A DNA stretch of 6,792 bases from Roseburia sp. (lineage in GTDB: Bacteria; Bacillota; Clostridia; Lachnospirales; Lachnospiraceae). The stretch spans positions 1-6,792 of the forward strand of contig JAGASC010000040.1 in the NCBI GenBank assembly GCA_017621905.1, read 5' to 3'. Position 1 is the first letter of the stretch. Every line of letters starts with the position of its first letter. Position numbers and translations under genes: made by a program. Below the pieces are notes generated by a model. That model did not search any database. It was given only the letters and a program-made list of their open reading frames with translations, and had not been told where the DNA came from. Positions 1 to 5,899 of the stretch are shown here, in pieces.

Positions 1-571
1 AGAGAATTTTTCCACCTTTTCCTTTGACTATTATTCCGATCAGGACATCAATCCGGCCACGGGCTTAAGCTCTCTTGCCACCGCAAAGGACGCAGTGGCC
101 AAGTGCCGCGATTTTATTGAAAATTTTGATAAAAATTTTTCTAATCTCTATTTTTATGGAGATACTGGTATTGGAAAGACTTTTTTGTCTAACTGTGTGG
201 CAAAAGAACTGATGGACCGGGGATATTCCGTAATCTACTTTACGGCGTTCCAATTATTTGATATATTAAGCAAGGGTATTTTCCGCCGGGAGGAGGAAGC
301 CATTGCGGCACACCAGAATATTTTCAACTGTGATCTGTTGATTATCGACGATCTTGGCACCGAACTGACCAACTCGTTTACCACGTCACAGCTGTTTTTG
401 TGTTTAAACGAACGAATCCTGCGAAAGAAATCCACCATCATTTCCACCAATCTTGGAATGAACCAGCTGGCGGATATTTATTCCGAGCGTGTGCTGTCCC
501 GAATTTCCAGCAACTACACGCTGATTAAGCTTTTCGGCGCTGATATCCGGATTTTAAAGCGCAGACGCTAA
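1..571 (+). CDS. dnaC: DnaC-like helicase loader / IstB-like AAA+ ATPase, 5'-truncated by the window edge
   Basis: The frame is open from base 2 to the TAA at 569-571, so about 189 C-terminal residues are visible. The GTG at 95 is an internal codon, because the frame continues upstream with plausible protein, and I do not treat it as a start. A Walker A motif GDTGIGKT is encoded at about 158-181. A Walker B motif LLIIDDLGTE follows at about 335-364, and a sensor-1-like STN lies near 440-455. The end is Arg-rich (ILKRRR). This order is typical of the AAA+ domain of DnaC/DnaI loaders, which use ATP to place the replicative helicase on DNA in the cytoplasm. IstB, the transposase helper, shares the fold. 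I favour the chromosomal loader because no istA-like gene or insertion-sequence end is seen and the next gene is prs. The missing N-terminal part should carry the helicase-binding region. The stop codon directly abuts the structured repeat that begins at 572. Confidence 0.88.
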   Translation, partial: ENFSTFSFDYYSDQDINPATGLSSLATAKDAVAKCRDFIENFDKNFSNLYFYGDTGIGKTFLSNCVAKELMDRGYSVIYFTAFQLFDILSKGIFRREEEAIAAHQNIFNCDLLIIDDLGTELTNSFTTSQLFLCLNERILRKKSTIISTNLGMNQLADIYSERVLSRISSNYTLIKLFGADIRILKRRR

Positions 572-722
572 GTTACTGTTCACTCCGTTCCCAGTAACCT
601 GCATCCAGCCATTGAAAATCGCTGCGCGATGGGGCTGGATGCCTGCATGCTCCACGTTTTCTCACGGTCATCATCGTGAGTAAACTCGCGAGGCAAGTGC
701 GCAGACCTGAACGAACAGTAAC
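572..722. repeat. 151-nt structured intergenic repeat, long form
   Basis: The ends are a perfect 10-bp inverted repeat, gttactgttc (572-581) and gaacagtaac (713-722). The first 27 nt (572-598) also close on themselves (gttactg/cagtaac). They align without gaps to 2819-2845 at about 20 of 27 positions. Inside is a 10-bp stem, gcatccagcc (601-610) with ggctggatgc (633-642), enclosing a smaller stem atcgc/gcgat (618-622/626-630). Further in are ctcacg/cgtgag (661-666/675-680) and the palindrome ctcgcgag (685-692). There is no start codon with a ribosome site and no good T-tract, so it is neither a gene nor a standard terminator. It looks like a small non-autonomous or REP/MITE-like intergenic element. 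It may also fold at the 3' end of the dnaC transcript. Confidence 0.7.
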
Positions 723-803
723 GACGCTGATACACAGATTCAATTAGAGCAATCTATTGAAATATATGCAAATGTTAATTATTTTTTATGGAGGAACCCA
801 CTC

Positions 804-1988
804 ATGCCAAACGATGAAAGAAACCTAGAAACTATGCCTGATGGAGCACTTGGATTGATTCCACTGGAGAGCTGCAAGGAACTTGGCCTTAAGGTAGACA
901 AATACCTGGTAGGCTGGAGAGATAAAAGACAGCACCAGCACGAAAACGATCCTGCTTTCAAGGACTACCGCCGTGATTCCTATATCATTACTACTTCCGT
1001 GCCACGTTTCGGTACCGGCGAAGCAAAGGGTGTAATCAAAGAATCCGTTCGTGGATACGACCTGTATCTGATGGTAGATGTGACCAATTACAGCCTGACC
1101 TACACAGTATGCGGACATGAGAATCATATGTCTCCGGATGACCACTACGCTGACTTGAAGCGTATCATTGCCGCTGTAGGTGGTAAAGCGAGACGTATTA
1201 CTGTTATCATTCCATTCTTATATGAAAGCCGTCAGCACAAACGTACCGCCCGCGAGTCTTTAGACTGTGCTTTAGCACTCCAGGAGCTGACCTCCATGGG
1301 CGTGGACAATATCATTACCTTCGACGCACATGACCCGCGTGTACAGAATGCGATTCCGTTAAAGGGCTTCGAGACTGTACAGCCTGCATACCAGTTTATC
1401 AAAGGCATTTTAAGGAATGTTACGGATTTACAGATCGATGCTGAGCATATGATGATTATCAGCCCGGACGAAGGTGGTACCAACCGTGCCGTATACCTTT
1501 CCAACGTATTGGGTCTGGATATGGGTATGTTCTATAAACGCCGCGATTACAGCCGTATCGTGAACGGCCGCAACCCGATTGTCGCTCACGAGTTCTTAGG
1601 CTCTTCCGTAGAAGGAAAGGATGTCATCATCATCGACGATATGATTTCCTCCGGCGAGAGTATGATTGATGTTGCCACCGAGTTAAAGAAAAGAAAAGCA
1701 AACCGTATCTTTGTGGTCGCTACCTTTGGTCTTTTCACCAACGGTCTCGACAAATTTGATCAGGCAGTAGAAGATGGCATCATTTACAGGGTAGTAACTA
1801 CCAACCTGACCTATCAGACACCGGAGCTTTTGGCAAGACCTTATTATATCAACTGTGATATGAGTAAATATATTGCTTATATCATTGATACCTTAAACCA
1901 CGATTCTTCTATCAGTGATTTACTGAATCCGTACGACAGAATCCAGAAGTTGGTATCCAAATATAAAGAAGCACAGAAAAACAATTAA
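804..1988 (+). CDS. prs: Ribose-phosphate pyrophosphokinase (PRPP synthetase), long clostridial variant
   Basis: This cytoplasmic enzyme transfers pyrophosphate from ATP to ribose 5-phosphate to make PRPP for purine, pyrimidine, NAD, His and Trp synthesis. ATG 804 is preceded by GGAGG at 790-794 with 9-nt spacing. Family features in order are the ATP-binding-type segment IIPFLYESRQHKR (residues 135-147), DAHDPR (174-179, where classical enzymes have DLHAxQ), SPDEGGTNRA (220-229), KRRD (245-248) and the PRPP-type loop VIIIDDMISSGES (274-286). Classical bacterial Prs has DDxIDTAGT in that loop. At 394 residues it is clearly longer than the usual 310-320, with an N-terminal extension and a longer C-terminus. 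I infer a divergent, probably active lineage; a second, classical prs elsewhere in the genome is possible. The upstream gap (723-803) is AT-rich but no convincing promoter stands out: TTGAAA (757-762) would start transcription inside the ribosome site. Transcription probably ends at the hairpin just after the stop. Confidence 0.92.
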   Translation: MPNDERNLETMPDGALGLIPLESCKELGLKVDKYLVGWRDKRQHQHENDPAFKDYRRDSYIITTSVPRFGTGEAKGVIKESVRGYDLYLMVDVTNYSLTYTVCGHENHMSPDDHYADLKRIIAAVGGKARRITVIIPFLYESRQHKRTARESLDCALALQELTSMGVDNIITFDAHDPRVQNAIPLKGFETVQPAYQFIKGILRNVTDLQIDAEHMMIISPDEGGTNRAVYLSNVLGLDMGMFYKRRDYSRIVNGRNPIVAHEFLGSSVEGKDVIIIDDMISSGESMIDVATELKKRKANRIFVVATFGLFTNGLDKFDQAVEDGIIYRVVTTNLTYQTPELLARPYYINCDMSKYIAYIIDTLNHDSSISDLLNPYDRIQKLVSKYKEAQKNN

Positions 1989-1994
1989 GGAAAA

Positions 1995-2033
1995 GAGCCA
2001 ACACAGTTTCTCACTGCGTTGGCTCATCTTTTT
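1995..2033. terminator. Bidirectional Rho-independent terminator between convergent genes
   Basis: A 13-position stem, 1995-2007 against 2013-2025 (gagccaac...gttggctc), has a 5-nt loop. On the plus strand it ends in ATCTTTTT, serving prs, with one A-C mismatch. On the minus strand the same position is a G-U pair, so the stem is fully paired and is followed by TTTTCC, serving the gene ending at 2050. It lies 6 nt after the prs stop. Confidence 0.85.
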
Positions 2034-2049
2034 ACACTTATGTAATTTC

Positions 2050-2514
2050 TTAAAACAGATCCAGTCTGCCGGAAAACTTCCCATTAATTACATAGTACGC
2101 TGCGTACTCTTCCGGTTTCAGATACATCTGAAGAGACTTGATGGAAGATATTCTGTGACCCTCTGCCACATAAAGCTCTTTTGCTTTTTCAATCAATCCC
2201 TCTACTACTGCTTCATTTCCCTGAAACTGAAGATATACTTCCGGTTTCAATTCTTCCTTCTCTGCCTTCTTTGCAGTCACAGCCTTTGTTTCCTTCTGGA
2301 CGGTCTTCTTTGCTGTGGTTGTTTTCTTTGCTGCTGCTTCTTCCTTCTCAGCTGCAACCTCTTCTGTTCCTGCTGCTTTCACTTCAGTTGCCTTCTCTTC
2401 AGTTGCTTTCACTTCAACCGCTTCCTCTGCAGCTTTCACTCCGTTCACTTTCGCTTCCGTTGTTTTTGCTGCTGCCTTCACACCGCCATTTTTTGCTGTT
2501 ACTTTTCTTGCCAT
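2050..2514 (-). CDS. DUF6465-like protein with long Lys/Ala/Glu-rich N-terminal tail
   Basis: The protein has 154 residues. ATG 2514 is preceded by AGGAGAA (2521-2527) with 6-nt spacing. Residues 1-90 are low complexity, made almost entirely of Lys, Ala, Glu, Val and Thr in loose repeats such as EVKA, EEKA and AKKT. Residues 91-154 form a compact conserved module with VYLQFQGNE near its start and YLKPEEYAAYYVINGKFSG near its end. From memory this matches the DUF6465 family, common in Lachnospiraceae and of unknown function. The tail resembles histone H1/HU-like or ribosome-associated tails, which would suggest nucleic-acid contact, but the many Glu residues offset the charge and this is only inference. 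No signal peptide or membrane segment is seen. It is the second gene of an apparent operon, 23 nt after the HPr-like gene, and ends at the shared terminator. The long open frames on the opposite strand here are by-products of the repetitive codons. Confidence 0.8.
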   Translation of the reverse strand: MARKVTAKNGGVKAAAKTTEAKVNGVKAAEEAVEVKATEEKATEVKAAGTEEVAAEKEEAAAKKTTTAKKTVQKETKAVTAKKAEKEELKPEVYLQFQGNEAVVEGLIEKAKELYVAEGHRISSIKSLQMYLKPEEYAAYYVINGKFSGRLDLF

Positions 2515-2537
2515 AAATGATTCTCCTAAACCTATTA

Positions 2538-2792
2538 CTACTCACACACTAAAAATTTTTCCATTGCAGACAGTGCTTCCTCTTCATCACTTCCGTCCGC
2601 AACAATATTTACGGTCATGCCCTTAGACGGGTTGAATGCCATAATCCCCATAATACTCTTTGCGTTAATTCTGTGATTCTCGCTCTCCAGCATAATCTCG
2701 CTGTCAAAACGACAAGCAACCTGAACCAGTTCCGCAATTGGATTTTTGTGCTCTTTAGAAACATTTGATACAATAATTTCTTTCTTGCTCAT
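2538..2792 (-). CDS. HPr-family phosphocarrier-like protein with atypical active-site loop
   Basis: I start this 84-residue protein at ATG 2792. The alternative GTG at 2804 lies inside the ribosome site (GGAGAGG), and the ATG start places the key residues at classical HPr numbers: His15 in KEHKNP and Ser46 in NAKSIMGIM. The rest fits the HPr fold, including LVQVACRFDSEI (22-33), the MGIM helix and the C-terminal helix EEEALSAMEKFL. Canonical HPr has GLHARPA around His15. Here Leu14 is Glu, Ala16 is Lys and Arg17 is Asn, while Pro18 is kept. In PTS enzymes His15 accepts phosphate from enzyme I, and in Firmicutes HPr kinase phosphorylates Ser46 for catabolite control. With Arg17 missing, phosphotransfer at His15 may be weak, so a Crh-like regulatory role through Ser46 is a reasonable inference. 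No enzyme I gene is adjacent. It leads an operon with the DUF6465-like gene and has a candidate promoter at 2885-2913. Confidence 0.85.
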   Translation of the reverse strand: MSKKEIIVSNVSKEHKNPIAELVQVACRFDSEIMLESENHRINAKSIMGIMAFNPSKGMTVNIVADGSDEEEALSAMEKFLVCE

Positions 2793-2818
2793 ATTCCTCT
2801 CCACTTCTTCTTACAACG

Positions 2819-2866
2819 GTAACCGTTCAGTACCTTCGCAGTTACGACCGCAAGCCGAACAGTTAC
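2819..2866. repeat. 48-nt structured intergenic repeat, short form
   Basis: The ends gtaaccgttc (2819-2828) and gaacagttac (2857-2866) are a 9-of-10 inverted repeat. Positions 2819-2845 align to 572-598 at about 20 of 27 positions. The following gacc (2846-2849) and terminal gaacagttac match 704-707 and 713-722 of the long copy. The middle is only 11 nt. It lies between the candidate promoter and the HPr-like gene, so it would be part of that gene's 5' leader as a hairpin about 25 nt before the start codon. Confidence 0.6.
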
Positions 2867-2884
2867 TTACAACGTACGACTCCA

Positions 2885-2913
2885 AATATAAACCATAATC
2901 CCGGCTTTTGCAA
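2885..2913 (-). promoter_or_regulatory. Candidate sigma-A-type promoter for the HPr-like/DUF6465-like operon
   Basis: On the minus strand TTGCAA (2913-2908) is followed after 17 nt by TATATT (2890-2885), a 5-of-6 match to the -10 box; the -35 box matches 4 of 6. The predicted start near 2878 gives a leader of about 85 nt that includes the 48-nt repeat. Confidence 0.5.
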
Positions 2914-3021
2914 TACTTCAAAAAATTTCTGTTAAAGTTCCACGAAGCTTTTCCCACTGTCCCCTTTTTTTTAGGCACTTTTTTGCAAAGAATTCAACGT
3001 CTTCACAATTACAGTTATCTT

Positions 3022-5550
3022 CTATTTAGCCAAATAAGAGAAAAAGACACTTCCTGCGTTCACGAACAGCTCATCCGCTTCCGACATGGATTTTTTTATA
3101 GTCTTATTCTGCGCCGGATCAAATACAAAAATATTGTTCGAATCATAACCCGTGATTAACACTGCACTGTCACTCCCTGTCATAGCAAACACAGGATTAC
3201 CGCAGCTGACGTAATAAAGTACCTCCTCCACACTGCAGCCAGTCAGGTCTAAGACCTGCGCCTCCTTTAATGCAGATATGAGGACGCTCTTTGGGGTCTC
3301 CCCATCCGCGATTAAGGCTCCTACTCCGATATGAATGCCCTCCCTCTGCAGCAGCACACTCATACACTGCACAATACTTCCGGCATTCGCATCCTCTTCC
3401 CCTACCGTCAGGTTCTGGAATGCTGCCTGCGTTGCCTTGCGGGAACGTTTCCACACGTATTTCTGATCGTCTCCCACAACTACACCCATCCGGTCATTTG
3501 CTGCCCTGACTGCCTCTGTCACCTGGTCTGTCGTCAGCAGCACATCACCTTTCACATAAACATAAAAACGATTTTCATCCGCTTCATCTTTCAGCGCAAT
3601 ATTCCGTTCTTCCTCAAGAATCGTCTCCTTTGGCGTCAAAAGCTTGGGCTTTTTCGCGCTGACAGTCTCCGCCAGAGAAATCCGAACCTCCGTCTTTTTC
3701 ACCGTGTCAGATGTGGTATAGACATCGACTACCCTGCCGCTGTCACCTTCCCGGTCCATAATCATGTCCTGGTCTGCCTCCACATAGGCCACGCCATTAT
3801 ACTGTATGCGGTTTAAATACATGGTGTAATCATCCAGCTCTATTCCGGAAACATAATATCCTTCCTTCTCATAGGTTTTTAGCACACTCGGCTCCTCCGA
3901 TGAGAGATCCATAATCTTAATCTGATACATCGGAAAAGTCTCATTTCCGGCAGCATCCCGGAACACATCCGAAGCCTTCGCCACACCATACACAAAATCC
4001 TCTTTCATAAAGCCCAGCGGCTTAACATATTCATCACTTCCCGCCGTAATCTCCACAATCTTCTGATTGGAAAGATTTACCAGCTGAATACTGCTGCTTT
4101 CTGTTACCTTACTCCCATCCACCCAGGCAACATAGCGATTACTTTCCGAAACAGCAAAGGACTCGTCCGTCAAACCGCTTACCAATTCACGGATTTCCAG
4201 GTTAACAAGATCAACGCCATAAATCGTTCCGTCCAGCATCAAAAATAACTCCCGGGCCTCGTTGACATACATTAACTGCCCCAGCTGCGCTTTCAGCAGC
4301 GTGGCTGATTTGTCCGTAGGGATAAATACCACCTCTTCGTTGGCATTAGAAAGGCTGTCATAGTGATATACCGTCATACCGACCTGTCCCTCGTGATTTC
4401 CACGGTTCATGTAGCCGTAAACAATATAGTCCATGCTTCCCGCTTCATCGATTCCCACAATTTTAATCTCATGCTCACCGTAATTTTCACGGCTGTCGAT
4501 TCCCTCATATCCCCGGAAACTAAACACCTTGGTCAGGGTATTCTCTGTCTCATTAAAGCTCCAAAGCTCCCCTTCCTGCACGAAAGCAACAGTTGTCCCG
4601 GCCTCATTATTTTTATACTCCACCTGCCCCGAACGGATGCCAAGATTGATATACTGCTCTTTGATATTGTCATCGTCCCCGCGGAAAATCTGGTTCATGG
4701 TTCGCTCGAAATTGAGCAGGTAAATACGGTTACTGGTATATCTCACCCGATAATATTCTTCCACGTTATAATACTCGCTCTCTCCGCCTTCTCCATTCCC
4801 TGCCACCACATAATCCAGAACAATCACACTGTAGGTACTGGTAATTTCCTTGATGGAAGGCACCGGCTCTGTCAGCTTCTCTCCGTTAAAATCTCCCCAG
4901 CCCACCTGTTTTAGCGAGGAATTTAACGACACAAAGTTAAGGGTAGAAGTATCCCCTGTGGTCTTTTCCATATAAATTGACAGCTCATTTAAATTCTGCT
5001 TGTCGAAGGTCTTCTCGTTAAAATCCAGAGCAAACTGCACGCATTCATCTACATAAGCATCCACCGGTTCTACGATTCTGGTATAATAATAGAACAGCTT
5101 ATCCTCACTCTGCAGCTGAAGAATCAGAAGGTATTCTTCCCCTGCCTCCAGTAAATTCTGAATTTCAAGTTCCGCAGTAATGATACTCTCTTTCCCCTGA
5201 AAATCAGTTACCTCCGCGTCTGCAATCAGCCGGCTGGCATCGAGACTTCTGATTTCATAGCTGATGGCATCGATTGGCGCCTGATACGTCTGTATGCAAA
5301 TCGGAAGGCGCCTGTTTTCACCGATAGGGGTGATGGTGTCCCGCATATAGGCTGCGTTCATTTCCTCTGTATATCCACGCAGCTCGTTGATTTCTGTCCC
5401 ATTTTCATACAAAGAAATAACCGGCAGCGTGGCCTCCGGCATTTCTGTAGTCATGTCCTCATTGACATGGTTGGTCATTTTACTGAAAATGATAATTGAT
5501 AATAAAAATATGGTTGACAAGACGGCTGCTTTTATGAGTCCTTTCCGCAC
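3022..5550 (-). CDS. Membrane-anchored extracytoplasmic protein: propeller-like middle and degenerate C39-like C-terminal domain
   Basis: The protein has 842 residues. It starts at GTG 5550, with GAGGAGG (5558-5564) placed 7 nt upstream. Residues 6-23 are one hydrophobic segment after a short basic N-terminus, with no lipobox Cys, so I expect a signal anchor with the rest outside the membrane. Residues about 295-640 contain repeated strand-turn-strand units of propeller type (e.g. AFVQEGELWSF, YVAWVDGSKV, IQLVNLSNQKIVEI), resembling TolB/WD-like blades. Residues 657-700 hold a small module with YVYVKG, AVRAAN and MGVVVGDD. The C-terminal 120 residues resemble a C39-like papain fold: GSIVQCMSVLLQREG (724-738), GNPVFAM (784-790), SAVLITGYDSNNIFVFDPA (795-813). 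The usual catalytic Cys and His positions both appear to be Ser (725 and 795), while Asp811 is kept, so a non-catalytic domain is inferred. I do not recognise a named function. A role as a cell-surface or sporulation-associated protein is possible but unproven. Confidence 0.82.
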   Translation of the reverse strand: MRKGLIKAAVLSTIFLLSIIIFSKMTNHVNEDMTTEMPEATLPVISLYENGTEINELRGYTEEMNAAYMRDTITPIGENRRLPICIQTYQAPIDAISYEIRSLDASRLIADAEVTDFQGKESIITAELEIQNLLEAGEEYLLILQLQSEDKLFYYYTRIVEPVDAYVDECVQFALDFNEKTFDKQNLNELSIYMEKTTGDTSTLNFVSLNSSLKQVGWGDFNGEKLTEPVPSIKEITSTYSVIVLDYVVAGNGEGGESEYYNVEEYYRVRYTSNRIYLLNFERTMNQIFRGDDDNIKEQYINLGIRSGQVEYKNNEAGTTVAFVQEGELWSFNETENTLTKVFSFRGYEGIDSRENYGEHEIKIVGIDEAGSMDYIVYGYMNRGNHEGQVGMTVYHYDSLSNANEEVVFIPTDKSATLLKAQLGQLMYVNEARELFLMLDGTIYGVDLVNLEIRELVSGLTDESFAVSESNRYVAWVDGSKVTESSSIQLVNLSNQKIVEITAGSDEYVKPLGFMKEDFVYGVAKASDVFRDAAGNETFPMYQIKIMDLSSEEPSVLKTYEKEGYYVSGIELDDYTMYLNRIQYNGVAYVEADQDMIMDREGDSGRVVDVYTTSDTVKKTEVRISLAETVSAKKPKLLTPKETILEEERNIALKDEADENRFYVYVKGDVLLTTDQVTEAVRAANDRMGVVVGDDQKYVWKRSRKATQAAFQNLTVGEEDANAGSIVQCMSVLLQREGIHIGVGALIADGETPKSVLISALKEAQVLDLTGCSVEEVLYYVSCGNPVFAMTGSDSAVLITGYDSNNIFVFDPAQNKTIKKSMSEADELFVNAGSVFFSYLAK

Positions 5551-5631
5551 GGTCGTCCCTCCTCATCTATCTAAACTTGTAAATAATATTTATTTTATGA
5601 TAGAAACTTCTTTCTGAAGCCTCTAACCCAT

Positions 5632-5717
5632 ATTACAGGAACCGCTTTGCGAACCCTGTAATCGATTTACGGCGCAAGACCTGCGCCTTTTATCGGAAGC
5701 AAACCCAGCTTCCGATA
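5632..5717 (-). other. Three consecutive hairpins in the leader of the 842-residue gene
   Basis: The 349-nt gap 5551-5899 holds this cluster, a promoter candidate and a terminator. On the minus strand the first hairpin is tatcggaagc/gcttccgata (5717-5708 with 5700-5691), a perfect 10-bp stem with a 7-nt loop. The second is ggcgca/tgcgcc (5687-5682 with 5676-5671), a 6-bp stem with a 5-nt loop. The third is attacagg/cctgtaat (5662-5655 with 5639-5632), with an inner cgc/gcg stem and a symmetric 3x3 internal loop. I recognise no named riboswitch. The cluster could be a structured leader RNA or a dispersed intergenic repeat. On the plus strand the second hairpin is followed by TTTT, a weak terminator-like feature. 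Confidence 0.65.
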
Positions 5718-5723
5718 ACTTAT

Positions 5724-5752
5724 ATTGTATGCATTTTTGTTGAAATCTGCAA
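5724..5752 (-). promoter_or_regulatory. Candidate promoter for the 842-residue gene
   Basis: On the minus strand TACAAT (5729-5724), a 5-of-6 match to the -10 box, lies 17 nt after TTGCAG (5752-5747), a weak 3-of-6 -35 box. The predicted start near 5717 coincides with the first base of the three-hairpin cluster, giving a leader of about 167 nt. Confidence 0.4.
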
Positions 5753-5795
5753 TCATTTCCTTGGATTCTTTCTTTTTTCTTAAGAAAAAGATCAG

Positions 5796-5818
5796 AAAAA
5801 GCCCCTAATTTGGGGCTT
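5796..5818 (-). terminator. Rho-independent terminator of the 154-residue gene
   Basis: On the minus strand AAGCCCC (5818-5812) pairs with GGGGCTT (5805-5799) around a 6-nt loop, followed by a T-run (5800-5796) and a second one shortly after. It lies about 80 nt beyond the stop at 5900. A 16-bp A/T palindrome (5774-5789) directly follows and may help. Confidence 0.88.
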
Positions 5819-5899
5819 CTTCAAAGAATACTATTCCAAAAAACCGTATTTCTTAGAATGCGGCTTCGCTGAATGTAACAGTACAGATACCTTCATTCT

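Noticed and set aside
95..571. GTG at 95 as the start of the DnaC-like gene
   Set aside because: The frame continues to the left edge with family-like sequence, and no ribosome site precedes the GTG.
572..722. CRISPR array or insertion-sequence end
   Set aside because: There are no regularly spaced direct repeats with spacers, and no transposase is seen beside the inverted ends.
757..785. TTGAAA-17 nt-TATTTT as the prs promoter
   Set aside because: Transcription would start near 792, inside the ribosome site of prs.
2155..2626. Three overlapping plus-strand frames rich in Leu/Cys/Phe/Ser
   Set aside because: They are the complement of the Lys/Ala/Glu repeats of the DUF6465-like gene, which keep stops out of several frames.
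2908..3159. 83-residue plus-strand frame between the HPr-like gene and the 842-residue gene
   Set aside because: It has no ribosome site, overlaps the 3' end of a real gene, and covers the candidate minus-strand promoter.
4363..4914. 183-residue plus-strand frame inside the 842-residue gene
   Set aside because: It is fully contained in a well-supported minus-strand gene and shows no motif or ribosome site.
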